DNA from: an archaeon
Lineage (GTDB): Archaea > Hydrothermarchaeota > Hydrothermarchaeia > Hydrothermarchaeales > JALUUU01
Direction: 5' to 3'
NCBI GenBank assembly: GCA_027021185.1
Contig: JALUUU010000222.1
Span: 1-26,711 of the forward strand
Length of the DNA: 26,711 bases
The notes under the pieces were generated by a model. It was not told the origin of the DNA, did not search any database, and worked only from the letters and a program-made list of their open reading frames with translations. Every line of letters starts with the position of its first letter. Position 1 is the first letter of the stretch. Shown piece by piece: positions 1 to 7,284 of the stretch. The translations under genes were made by a program, and so were the position numbers.

Positions 1-306
1 AAGAGTCTGAATAACCATGGATATGCTTCCGGCCGTGCCTATGTCTATCACGTATCTCCCCGGCTGAATCTCCCCGGGATAAAAAACCAGCTCCATGGAG
101 CCCTTCCTAGCCCCCTCGACTCTGCCTCCAGTTAGCTGCTGGATGGCTTTGACGCTCACCATGTGCTGCATCGAAAGACCCGGATTCGGCCTTCTACGGC
201 GTATATTATATATTCTCAGGGCCTCTCCCTTTAAGGCAGCGAGGGCTAGGGACGTTCTGAGAATCTGACCCCCACCTTCTCCCCTTGATCCGTCGATCTC
301 TATCAT
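1..306 (-). CDS. rtcA: RNA 3'-terminal phosphate cyclase, N-terminal part (runs off left edge)
   Basis: Reading the minus strand from an ATG at 304-306 gives 102 uninterrupted codons to the window edge. The protein begins MIEIDGSRGEGGGQILR, the family's N-terminal signature, and later shows GTAGSISMVIQTL, which matches the conserved glycine-rich GTAGS segment of RNA 3'-phosphate cyclases. The family converts RNA 3'-phosphates to 2',3'-cyclic phosphates using ATP and an enzyme-AMP intermediate; the catalytic histidine lies near the C-terminus, outside this window. The gene diverges from deoxyhypusine synthase across only 33 bp. The frame is open to base 1, so this is an edge-truncated gene, not a pseudogene. 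A related RCL1-like protein is excluded only weakly without the C-terminus. Confidence 0.9.
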   Translation of the reverse strand, partial: MIEIDGSRGEGGGQILRTSLALAALKGEALRIYNIRRRRPNPGLSMQHMVSVKAIQQLTGGRVEGARKGSMELVFYPGEIQPGRYVIDIGTAGSISMVIQTL

Positions 307-339
307 AAATTTAAATACTCCCTATTATAACTTAGAACC
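307..339. promoter_or_regulatory. 33-bp bidirectional promoter between rtcA and deoxyhypusine synthase
   Basis: TTTAAATA at 310-317 is centred about 26 nt before the A of the plus-strand ATG at 340. This is the archaeal TATA-to-start distance, so the deoxyhypusine synthase mRNA should be leaderless. On the minus strand TTATAATA (complement of 323-330) lies about 20 nt from the rtcA ATG, a less ideal spacing. There is no room for a Shine-Dalgarno site on either side. Confidence 0.6.
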
Positions 340-1389
340 ATGACCAAATCTAAGTATCTTTCGTCTCCAACCAGGCCCCCAGGGGTGGAGAAGAGGAGCA
401 TATCAGAACTCCTTAAAAAGATGAAAGATACCGCATTCCAGGGAAGAAACCTTGGAGAAGCCACAGATATATGGTCGAGGATGCTTGAGGAAGAGAAGCT
501 TGTGGTGTTGATGGGCCTCAGCGGGGCCATGGTTCCAGCGGGCATGCGCAGGATCATATCTCATCTAATAAAAAACGGCTACGTGGACTGTCTTGTAAGC
601 ACCGGAGCAAATATTTTCCACGACCTCTATGAGGCCTTGGAGGGGAGTCACTTTAAAGGCAGCCCCTTGGTCGAGGACGCCGAGCTTTATCGTAGGGGTA
701 TCGACAGGATGCACGACGTATTCGCCCCCGAGGATGGTTTTAGGAGAATTGACAGATTCATCGCGAACGCGGCAGAGAAGCTGGATGAAGACAGGGGATA
801 CTCGTCACGGGAGATAGTACACTTCCTAGGTGAACATGCCGCCGAGGCAGGGGGGAGAGAGGACTCCATTGTTGTGACGGCTTACAGGGAGAAAATACCT
901 GTGTTCTCCCCGGCTATCGGGGACAGCTCTATAGGCATGGCCCTGGTGATGGCGAGGCACAAGGGGAGACGGGTGATTATTGACCAGCTAAAGGATGTGG
1001 AGGAGCTCAGTAACATTGTGGAAGAAGCTGGGAAAACAGGTGTCGTTTATGTTGGGGGCGGCGTCCCGAAAAATTTCATCCAGCAGACAGAAGTGATGCT
1101 GTCCCTCCTGGGCTCAGATGCAAAAGGCCACAGCTACGGCATACAGTTCACAACAGACTCACCTCATTTCGGCGGACTCAGTGGCTGCACCTTCGAGGAA
1201 GGAGTCTCCTGGGGGAAGATCTCCACGTCGGCCAAAAAAGTTCAGGTCTTCGTAGACGCCACTATAGCTCTGCCTATTGTAATTCATGCCCTGGCTGAGA
1301 GGCTCAGGGGAAAAGAGAGATATATACCTAAATTCAGCTGGCGGGAGGGAAAACCTAATATCACATACCAGAAGAAAGTCCTGCGTTGA
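340..1389 (+). CDS. dys: Deoxyhypusine synthase
   Basis: This enzyme moves the aminobutyl group of spermidine onto one lysine of translation factor aIF5A, using NAD, in the cytoplasm. The protein is 349 residues, close to the family's usual length. Visible motifs are SGAMVPAGMRR (NAD-binding region), STGANIFHDLYEAL and GGGVPKNFIQQT. In the last, Lys244 aligns with the catalytic lysine that carries the enzyme-imine intermediate in characterised deoxyhypusine synthases. The ATG at 340 is supported by a TATA box 26 nt upstream. The ABC ATPase follows after 13 nt, so the two are probably cotranscribed, although no functional link is known. Paralogues acting on other polyamine substrates exist, but the intact motif set favours the aIF5A enzyme. 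Confidence 0.93.
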   Translation: MTKSKYLSSPTRPPGVEKRSISELLKKMKDTAFQGRNLGEATDIWSRMLEEEKLVVLMGLSGAMVPAGMRRIISHLIKNGYVDCLVSTGANIFHDLYEALEGSHFKGSPLVEDAELYRRGIDRMHDVFAPEDGFRRIDRFIANAAEKLDEDRGYSSREIVHFLGEHAAEAGGREDSIVVTAYREKIPVFSPAIGDSSIGMALVMARHKGRRVIIDQLKDVEELSNIVEEAGKTGVVYVGGGVPKNFIQQTEVMLSLLGSDAKGHSYGIQFTTDSPHFGGLSGCTFEEGVSWGKISTSAKKVQVFVDATIALPIVIHALAERLRGKERYIPKFSWREGKPNITYQKKVLR

Positions 1390-1402
1390 GAGATGAGGCA
1401 TC

Positions 1403-2497
1403 ATGCGGGAGCTGTTCAGAGTTGATGGTCTTGAGGTCATCCGGGGAGGGAATAAGATCCTCAAGGATCTAAGCTTCACCATAAAAGAGGGGGAGATATT
1501 CGCCATTCTCGGTCCGAGCGGCGCCGGCAAAACTACGCTGCTTCGGGTCCTAAGCTGTCTAGAAAAGCCCGACGCTGGGAAAATTTTTTACAGAGACTCC
1601 AATCTCCTAGAGACCCGGGGCAGAGAGCACCTAGATCTAAGGAGAAGGATGGCCATGGTCTTCCAGCAGGGAGAGGTCTTCGACGCCAGCGTCTTCGATA
1701 ATGTGGCCTACGGTCTAAGAATACGGGGACTCGATGAAGAGGAGATACGGAAACGCGTTAAGAAGGCTCTAAGAATCGTGGGCCTTGGCGGATACGAGGA
1801 TAGATACGCCCGCTCCCTCTCCGGCGGGGAGAAGCAGAGATTAACCTTCGCCATGGCCACTGTTGTTAATCCAGAGGTGCTTCTCTTCGATGAGCCTACA
1901 GCTAATCTCGACCCCATCAATGAGAAAAAAGTGGACGAGATAATAAAGAGAATAAACAATCTCGGCATAACGATCGTCATCGCCACCCACAAGCAAACGG
2001 AGGCCCTGACCCTTGCTGACAGGGTCGGAATAATGAGCGACGGTAAATTCGAGCAGATAAGCACTCCAGAGGATGTTTTTTATAAACCTGCAACCTCCTT
2101 TGTCGCCCAGTTCGTCGGGGTGGAGAACATCCTAGAGGGCGAGGTTCTCTCCGCGGAGGAAGACCGCTTCTTAATAAGGGTTGACGGCATAGAGCTGATG
2201 GTTCCTAATCCAGGGACTGAAGCTGAGAAAAAAGTACTTCTGTGCATCCGCCCCGAGGAGATAATGATCCTCAGGGAAGACATTCCGAAGAACAGGAAAT
2301 ATCCGAACGTTGTTAAGGGCAGAATTGCCGAGATGTCCCCCCAGGGAAAAGCCCTTGTCAGGCTGGTTTTAGAAACGCCGGGGAAAAACCTTGTGGTGGA
2401 CCTTCCAAGGCACGCCGCCAACGTGATGAGGCTGGAGGTGGGGAAAGAGGTGCAGGCTTCTCTTAAGCCCGAGTCGTGCCACGTTATCTCAGGATAA
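1403..2497 (+). CDS. ABC transporter ATP-binding subunit, molybdate/tungstate type
   Basis: The ATPase domain occupies roughly residues 1-235: Walker A GPSGAGKT (37-44), Q-loop in VFQQGEVFD, signature LSGGEKQR, Walker B VLLFDEPTANLD and the switch histidine in IATHKQTEA. After about residue 240 a TOBE-like domain follows (ENILEGEVL, CIRPEEIMIL), typical of importers for oxyanions and similar small solutes (ModC, WtpC/TupC, PotA). I favour molybdate or tungstate because a cofactor operon and a molybdopterin enzyme lie a few kilobases away. This is inference: TOBE domains also occur in sulfate, sugar and polyamine importers. No permease or binding protein is encoded beside it, so the ATPase must pair with a permease encoded elsewhere. 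Confidence 0.82.
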   Translation: MRELFRVDGLEVIRGGNKILKDLSFTIKEGEIFAILGPSGAGKTTLLRVLSCLEKPDAGKIFYRDSNLLETRGREHLDLRRRMAMVFQQGEVFDASVFDNVAYGLRIRGLDEEEIRKRVKKALRIVGLGGYEDRYARSLSGGEKQRLTFAMATVVNPEVLLFDEPTANLDPINEKKVDEIIKRINNLGITIVIATHKQTEALTLADRVGIMSDGKFEQISTPEDVFYKPATSFVAQFVGVENILEGEVLSAEEDRFLIRVDGIELMVPNPGTEAEKKVLLCIRPEEIMILREDIPKNRKYPNVVKGRIAEMSPQGKALVRLVLETPGKNLVVDLPRHAANVMRLEVGKEVQASLKPESCHVISG

Positions 2498-2576
2498 CAT
2501 CACTTATTTTACTTACTTTTAGTTATTAAATTATTTTATCATGTTATCCCCCGTTTTTGATTATAGTAACTAAAAG
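2492..2576. repeat. Two interlocked inverted repeats between the ABC ATPase and hsp20
   Basis: GGATAACAT at 2492-2500 is perfectly complementary to ATGTTATCC at 2541-2549. A second pair, CTTTTAGTTA at 2516-2525 and TAACTAAAAG at 2567-2576, is also perfect. The arms alternate (A B A' B'), so both cannot form as simple nested hairpins. The sequence AGTTATTAAAT also occurs twice in direct orientation (2521-2531 and 2575-2585). The stretch covers the ATPase stop codon and the likely hsp20 promoter, so it could hold operators, a terminator, or both. Confidence 0.6.
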
Positions 2577-2585
2577 TTATTAAAT

Positions 2586-2592
2586 AGGAGGT
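2586..2592 (+). promoter_or_regulatory. Strong Shine-Dalgarno site of hsp20
   Basis: AGGAGGTGAT directly precedes the ATG at 2601 with normal spacing. It fixes the start and shows that this gene has a leader, unlike the leaderless neighbours. Confidence 0.7.
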
Positions 2593-2600
2593 GATGCCTG

Positions 2601-3056
2601 ATGTGGTTAGATCCTTTCGAGGAGATGAGGCGCATTGAGGAAAGAATGAACAGATTATTCAGAGAGTTCTGGGGAGGCAGGCATCTCGCCCTTGGGGAGG
2701 ACATAGGCAGGCACGCCTTGGTGCCCTTTGAGTACAGAGAGCCCTATGCCGACGTCCAGGAGACAGACAAGGAGGTGATAGTGACTGCAGAGATCCCCGG
2801 AGTAGAAAAGGGAGACATCAAGCTTCGGGTACACGACAGCACCCTGGAGATCTCTGCTGAGAAGAAACAGGAGACAGAAGAGAGGAAGAAAGGGTATTAC
2901 CTGGCTGAGAGGTCGTACAACAAATTCTATAAGGTGCTGACTCTCCCGGCCAAAGTGCTGAGTGAAAAAGCCAAGGCCACCTATAAGAACGGGGTCCTGG
3001 AGGTCAGGCTCCCCAAGGCAGAGCCCGAGAAGAGGACAACCATAAAAGTAGAGTAG
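2601..3056 (+). CDS. hsp20: Small heat-shock protein (Hsp20 / alpha-crystallin family)
   Basis: This is an ATP-independent holdase chaperone that forms large cytoplasmic oligomers and keeps unfolding proteins soluble. It has 151 residues. The N-terminal arm (about 1-45) starts MWLDPFEEMRRIEERM, as in many archaeal Hsp20s. The alpha-crystallin domain spans about residues 48-140 and includes TAEIPGVEKGDIKLRV and the hallmark NGVLEVRLPK. The tail ends TTIKVE, resembling the I-x-I/V anchoring motif. The gene has its own leader, with inverted repeats upstream that could be heat-shock operators (the archaeal regulator Phr is one candidate; inference), and a G+C-rich hairpin with a T-run behind it. 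It appears monocistronic. Confidence 0.93.
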   Translation: MWLDPFEEMRRIEERMNRLFREFWGGRHLALGEDIGRHALVPFEYREPYADVQETDKEVIVTAEIPGVEKGDIKLRVHDSTLEISAEKKQETEERKKGYYLAERSYNKFYKVLTLPAKVLSEKAKATYKNGVLEVRLPKAEPEKRTTIKVE

Positions 3057-3061
3057 AGACC

Positions 3062-3283
3062 CTAAAACATAGGCCATCCCGCCCCAGGGCGGGGCTCGTA
3101 TTTTTTACATTTTGTTGGATTTTTGACGGGCTTACCTGTTAGTCCGCATTTATAGAAAAGGTAAAGCTCGGCATCTGGCATGTCCATCTCGCTTAGAGGA
3201 TAGTGATAAATACCTTTGACATTTTCTTTGTTTCCCGTGCAGAATTTCCTTCTGAATCTGCAGCCCTCGCATAATATTTCCAT
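3062..3283 (-). CDS. Cys-rich mini-protein of unknown function (73 aa)
   Basis: I do not recognise the family. The 73-residue protein has five cysteines. Three sit near the start (Cys5, Cys8, Cys15; MEILCEGCRF then KFC) and two later (Cys46 in YKCGLTGKP, Cys59 in NPTKCKKYEP). This fits a small zinc ribbon or metal-binding protein. The closing segment NPTKCKKYEP resembles the ends of other small archaeal Cys-rich proteins. It converges on hsp20 and diverges from the winged-helix gene. It uses an ATG at 3281-3283. Its C-terminal codons double as the hsp20 terminator hairpin. The even cysteine spacing and packed position argue for a real gene, but the length leaves doubt. Confidence 0.6.
   Translation of the reverse strand: MEILCEGCRFRRKFCTGNKENVKGIYHYPLSEMDMPDAELYLFYKCGLTGKPVKNPTKCKKYEPRPGAGWPMF
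3078..3106 (+). terminator. Hairpin plus T-run terminator after hsp20
   Basis: CCCGCCC (3078-3084) pairs with GGGCGGG (3087-3093), and TTTTTT follows at 3101-3106. The position, 22 nt after the hsp20 stop, fits transcription termination. The same bases encode the proline/glycine-rich C-terminus of the minus-strand mini-protein. Confidence 0.55.
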
Positions 3284-3319
3284 AGCACGGTATATCGCCT
3301 TTAATCCCTATATTGTTTT

Positions 3320-3373
3320 CTCCAACTACGGCGGAAAAATTAAAATAGTAAGAATTCAATTAAACAGTTGGAG
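3320..3373. repeat. 8-bp inverted repeat flanking the winged-helix gene promoter
   Basis: CTCCAACT at 3320-3327 is the exact reverse complement of AGTTGGAG at 3366-3373. The right arm overlaps the Shine-Dalgarno site. An A/T-rich TATA-like element (AATTAAAATAG, about 3338-3348) lies between the arms. Confidence 0.45.
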
Positions 3374-3381
3374 GTGTGCAT

Positions 3382-3558
3382 ATGGATGAAGAAACTGTTC
3401 TCGATGCAATGAAGAAAGCTGGAAAACCTGTTAGACCCGGGGACATCGCTAAGATGACCGGCCTGGAGAGCAAAGAGGTTTCTAAGATTATTAAAGAACT
3501 CAAGAAAACAGGTAAAGTTATATCTCCAAAAAGGTGCTACTACGCCCCCGCAGAGTAA
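3382..3558 (+). CDS. Winged helix-turn-helix mini-protein (58 aa)
   Basis: The whole protein is one DNA-binding-type domain: VLDAMKKAGKPVRPGDIAK forms the first helices, TGLESKEVSKIIKELKKTGK the turn and recognition helix, and VISPKRCYYAPAE the wing. Such single-domain winged-helix proteins are common in archaea and usually of unknown target. The frame is open from a GTG at 3376, but that GTG is part of the Shine-Dalgarno sequence GGAGGTG (3370-3376). The ATG at 3382, five bases after it, is therefore the likely start. A T-rich stretch (about 3590-3600) follows the stop and could end transcripts. The inverted repeat across its promoter suggests autoregulation (inference). Confidence 0.75.
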   Translation: MDEETVLDAMKKAGKPVRPGDIAKMTGLESKEVSKIIKELKKTGKVISPKRCYYAPAE

Positions 3559-3587
3559 GGGGGATGAGGAGATAAAAATATTAAAAA

Positions 3588-3603
3588 TTCCTCTTTTTTT
3601 ATT
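3588..3603 (+). terminator. T-run terminator after the winged-helix gene
   Basis: CCTCTTTTTTTATT follows the winged-helix gene by about 30 nt and abuts the end of the convergent moeA fusion. A plain oligo-T stretch is enough for archaeal RNA polymerase to terminate. Confidence 0.45.
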
Positions 3604-5587
3604 ATTCCTGGGGGGAGTGAATCACTCTGCCCGTTTCATCGTTGGTCTTCAAACCAGGTGTTTCTTTTAGCTTCTCTGCAAATTTCTCTGAACGCAGCAT
3701 GGCCAAGAATCTCTTAACAGCGGGCTTATTTATTTTATCCTCTGGAACTGCGAAGTCGTACTTCTCCTCCCTGAGGGGGATGAACCCGAGGCCATAGTGC
3801 TCCGCCACTGTTTTTATAGCCAAGCCCACGTCGGCCCTTCCGAAGGCAACTGCGGCTGCGATGGCGCTGTGGGATTTGGCCTCAATCTCATAGCCCGTGA
3901 TGCTCTTTGAAAGATCGGCAAGGCTCGTTCCCTTTTTCTTGGCGAGGCGTGAGAGCTCAAGGTCAAGAAGAACCCTTGTACCGGAACCGGGATTCCTGTT
4001 TATGAAACTCACATCCCGCCTGAGTAGGTCCTGTATGCCCTTTATTTTCTTAGGGTTCCTTTTTGAAACGAGGAAGCCCTGCTCTCTGTCATAGCCCCTT
4101 ATAAGATACGCCTTATCCGCCACTTTGAGCCTCTTTAGAAAAGATATATTATATTCTCCAGTAGCCTCATCTATGAGATGAGTTCCTGATATGTCGCTCT
4201 CTCCCCTTGCAACCGCTGCCAGGCCCCCAGAGGAACCGACATTAATCACCTTGGCTGAAATAGGGGATTCCTGGTTTGCCAGGGAGAGCAAAATATCTAT
4301 GCCGACGCAGTGACTACCTATTATAGTCAGATCGGCTGGTTTTATGTCCTCGCTGAGGAGGGTGACCTCAACAGGCCTCCCCTCTGAAATCATCTCAACC
4401 TCTGAAGGTATCTCAATAAAACCATCCGCCTCCGCAAGGGTTGTGATCGCCCCAGAGCCCGTGAGGATCGGGTAGGCGCTGTACTCTTTCTCTGATCCCT
4501 GAACGAGGTTAACCAGCATGTATTCGTACCTCCCCCCTGCGGAGTAGAGACGCATAGCCGCCTTCGCCTTTATACTTCCGCGGATTTTCTCTCCTAGACC
4601 GGATAGCTTCCTAAGAATAGGGGCCACGAAGACATCGAAAACCACCATGGCCGAGGTAGGGTATCCCGGAAGACCGATGACGGGTGTATTCTCCGCTAGG
4701 GCTATTATGGTGGGCTTTCCAGGTTTTATAGCCACACCATGGACCAGCACCCCCGGCGTTCCTATGTCATCGAAGACCCTGTAAGACAAATCACCTACTC
4801 CAGCTGACGTGCCCCCCGAGGTTAACACCACGTCGTAGCCGCCTTTCACACCTTCTTTAAGCTTCTCTAGAAGAGCGTCTGCCTCGTCCTTCACAATCCC
4901 CAGGAACTGCGGCATCCCGCCGTTTTCCTCCACCGCGTCTCCCACCGCCCTAGCATTCACATCATAGATCTTGCCAAACACCAACTCTTTACCGGGTTCA
5001 ACTATCTCGTTTCCAGTGGATATAATAGCCACCCTGGGTTTTTTGTAGACAGGGACTTTCGTTATTCCCAGAGCCGCGAGGACTCCTGTCTCCCTCGGGG
5101 TGAGAACCGTTCCAGACCTCAACACTAGTTCACCCCTCATTATATCGCTTCCCGCCGCCATGATGTTTTCTCCGGGAGCGACGGGTCGGTACACCTTCAC
5201 ATTCCTCTTTTCTCGATGAGTGTATTCAACCATAACCACGGCGTTGGCTCCTTTAGGCACCGGAGCTCCTGTGGCTATGCCCACACATTCCCCATCCCCT
5301 ATGGCTATTTTTTTCGAGTCCCCGGCGGCGATGTAGCCTTTAAGCTTAAGAACGGCTGGATTTTCCTCGTCGGCATAGAACGTGTCAGCCGCTTTCAGCG
5401 CGTACCCATCCATGGCCGCCCTGTCGAAAGGCGGCACATCCAGCGGCGCAAATATGTCCTCAAATAAGACTCTCCCCCTCGCACTACTCAGGGATATGAC
5501 TTCTTTCTGTGGCCTGGGTGAATAGGCATCGTAGAGCCTTTTTTTAGCCTCTTCTATGCTTACCACGTCATGGAATACTTTCTGCAT
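3602..5587 (-). CDS. moeA: Molybdopterin molybdenumtransferase MoeA fused to a PBP-like domain
   Basis: MoeA inserts molybdate (or tungstate) into adenylylated molybdopterin. The first ~410 residues are a full MoeA: PPFDRAAMDGYAL, GIATGAPVPKGANAVVMVE, TSGGTSAGVGD, VAIKPGKPT and GLPGYPTSAM are all intact, so catalytic residues look normal. Residues ~415-655 form a periplasmic-binding-protein-like domain (IIGSHCVGIDILLS, NRNPGSGTRVLLD, GRADVGLAIK), a fusion known in archaea and some bacteria and often labelled MoeA/LysR-substrate-binding. No signal peptide is present, so this domain works inside the cell and may sense or hold the oxyanion (inference). The ATG at 5587 overlaps the upstream radical SAM gene by 20 nt. 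It is the last gene of a four-gene cofactor operon. Confidence 0.92.
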   Translation of the reverse strand: MQKVFHDVVSIEEAKKRLYDAYSPRPQKEVISLSSARGRVLFEDIFAPLDVPPFDRAAMDGYALKAADTFYADEENPAVLKLKGYIAAGDSKKIAIGDGECVGIATGAPVPKGANAVVMVEYTHREKRNVKVYRPVAPGENIMAAGSDIMRGELVLRSGTVLTPRETGVLAALGITKVPVYKKPRVAIISTGNEIVEPGKELVFGKIYDVNARAVGDAVEENGGMPQFLGIVKDEADALLEKLKEGVKGGYDVVLTSGGTSAGVGDLSYRVFDDIGTPGVLVHGVAIKPGKPTIIALAENTPVIGLPGYPTSAMVVFDVFVAPILRKLSGLGEKIRGSIKAKAAMRLYSAGGRYEYMLVNLVQGSEKEYSAYPILTGSGAITTLAEADGFIEIPSEVEMISEGRPVEVTLLSEDIKPADLTIIGSHCVGIDILLSLANQESPISAKVINVGSSGGLAAVARGESDISGTHLIDEATGEYNISFLKRLKVADKAYLIRGYDREQGFLVSKRNPKKIKGIQDLLRRDVSFINRNPGSGTRVLLDLELSRLAKKKGTSLADLSKSITGYEIEAKSHSAIAAAVAFGRADVGLAIKTVAEHYGLGFIPLREEKYDFAVPEDKINKPAVKRFLAMLRSEKFAEKLKETPGLKTNDETGRVIHSPQE

Positions 5588-7274
5588 TTTCTGCGAGCTT
5601 CCTCGTTATTTTAAGCCTCATTATGTCGTCTTCAAGGATTTTATAAAGGGCCACTAGAGGGGAAGAGGCTTTCTCAAGTTTTTCCCTTAGCTCTGGATTT
5701 ATCCTCAACGCCTCCTCTTTTATCAGCGATGGATTCTCCGCCAAGGCGATGACCAGAGGGTCGTACTCCATCAAACGGACGATCTCCTCCAGGCTTGTGT
5801 TCATGAGATTACCAAGGCACCATGAGTAAAGGGCGTGTGCCCCCGGATAAACATTACCATCGTCGCTTACTTCTACCCCGATGATAGGGAATTTTTCCTG
5901 GCTCTCCTCCTGCTCAAGAAACTCCTTTGTCCGGCTTTTGAAGGCTGGAAACTCAAAGGGCTCCATAACGCTGGCGCCTCCTATTCCCTCCACAGCCGTA
6001 TACAGGAGAAAGACTTCCTTATCCGTTGACTGGAAGGCGAGATACGCCTTCAGAAGAGCGGGCTTATCTACGAGGACACCTTCCTCCCCCTGGACGCTGA
6101 CCCTCAGCCTCGGGTCAAAGAACTTTCGGGATATCCTGGGTTTCAACCCTTTACTCTCCAGCTCCTGGAATAGGTATACAATGGGATCCTCATAGCGGGT
6201 ATACTTCGGTAAAAGGCAAAGCTCCAAGTCGTAGTCAGCGAGCACTGCCTCAACTATGTTGGCCAGATTCTCAATAGGAATGCTTTCCCTGAGCTCTCCT
6301 CCCCTGCTCAGCTTGACTTCCTGATGGAAGGCGTCCACACTCAGCTGCAGGCTGAAACTGAAATCCTTCGAAGGGTTGTTCTTAGCAGCCTTTTCGAGGG
6401 CGCCTAGTATGCGGTGGGTGGATTCTTTGCTCGCAGCCCAGTACCCGCTTGTGGTGAGCTCCACTCTGGTCTCTGCGTTGCTGATTATGTAGACCACCTT
6501 ATCCATCTCAAGGATTGGCTCACCCCCTGTTATGGTGATTATCAACCCCCTTTCCTTGGCGAAGCCCATTACTCCATCCACCATCTTCGTGAATTCTTCT
6601 CTGTCCAAGGCCTTGCCTATTCTCTCCTCAGCCCTGCTTTTCCACGGAGCCAAACAGAATCTGCACTCAGATGGGCACATCTCAGTGGGGACTATTCCCA
6701 CATTGAGAAGCTTTAACTCGACTTTCCTTCCTCCGGTCTCAGCAAGTTTTTTAACCAGCCTCCTCCGCTCCAGATCCTCCTTCGATCCGATTCTCCGGTA
6801 GAGTCTTTTTTTCTCCTCTACAACAGCATCAGCCAACGCCTTCCAGTCAGACCTCAGGTCAAAACCCAGCACGCCCCAGGTGCGGATGATCTCTTTTCTT
6901 ATATAGTCGACGGCCTCTCTTCTTATCCTATCTTTCTCGAGCTCCACGAATAGCTCAGAGGCTTTTCTTGCTTTCACTTCGAGGGATCTAGACTCCATGA
7001 TCGGTGAGTACGCCTCGAAAGGCCAGCCAGTAAAAGCGAGGGAAGAATAGATATCATTGGCGTATTTTCTTCCGACTTCCCTTGAGATAAAGTCCTGGAT
7101 GTACACCATCATGGTCAGGAAGGCGATGTCCTGGTTAATTCCCTGCCTATCCACTTCGGCCTGGGCTTCGGAGAGAACCTCTTTGAGAAACAGGGCTTTA
7201 GACTCTATATAGCGCTCTCTGAGGCTCTTTTTTCGAGAATTTTTCATCAAAAATTCTAAGTGGGTTTCTTCCAT
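5568..7274 (-). CDS. Radical SAM protein inside the molybdenum cofactor operon (unknown substrate)
   Basis: The 568-residue protein has an uncharacterised helical N-terminal ~185 residues, then a radical SAM domain with Cys200, Cys204 and Cys207 (EMCPSECRFC), the CX3CX2C site for the SAM-binding [4Fe-4S] cluster, and the GGEP motif at ~250-253. Near residue 472 there is DDGNVYPGAHALYSWCLGN, which looks like the start of a SPASM domain, but the usual first cysteine after VYP is Gly and only Cys486 remains before LGN. It is not MoaA, which has C-terminal cluster cysteines and a GG tail. It lies between two moeA genes, 10 nt after the upstream one and overlapping the downstream one, with GAGGG as Shine-Dalgarno. 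A role in pterin cofactor maturation or in modifying the divergent oxidoreductase is inference. Confidence 0.8.
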   Translation of the reverse strand: MEETHLEFLMKNSRKKSLRERYIESKALFLKEVLSEAQAEVDRQGINQDIAFLTMMVYIQDFISREVGRKYANDIYSSLAFTGWPFEAYSPIMESRSLEVKARKASELFVELEKDRIRREAVDYIRKEIIRTWGVLGFDLRSDWKALADAVVEEKKRLYRRIGSKEDLERRRLVKKLAETGGRKVELKLLNVGIVPTEMCPSECRFCLAPWKSRAEERIGKALDREEFTKMVDGVMGFAKERGLIITITGGEPILEMDKVVYIISNAETRVELTTSGYWAASKESTHRILGALEKAAKNNPSKDFSFSLQLSVDAFHQEVKLSRGGELRESIPIENLANIVEAVLADYDLELCLLPKYTRYEDPIVYLFQELESKGLKPRISRKFFDPRLRVSVQGEEGVLVDKPALLKAYLAFQSTDKEVFLLYTAVEGIGGASVMEPFEFPAFKSRTKEFLEQEESQEKFPIIGVEVSDDGNVYPGAHALYSWCLGNLMNTSLEEIVRLMEYDPLVIALAENPSLIKEEALRINPELREKLEKASSPLVALYKILEDDIMRLKITRKLAENAESIP

Positions 7275-7284
7275 TTTTTGCCCT

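Noticed and set aside
3150..3359. 69-codon minus-strand frame beginning MNSYYFNFSAVV
   Set aside because: It overlaps the better supported Cys-rich gene in another frame and crosses the promoter of the winged-helix gene.
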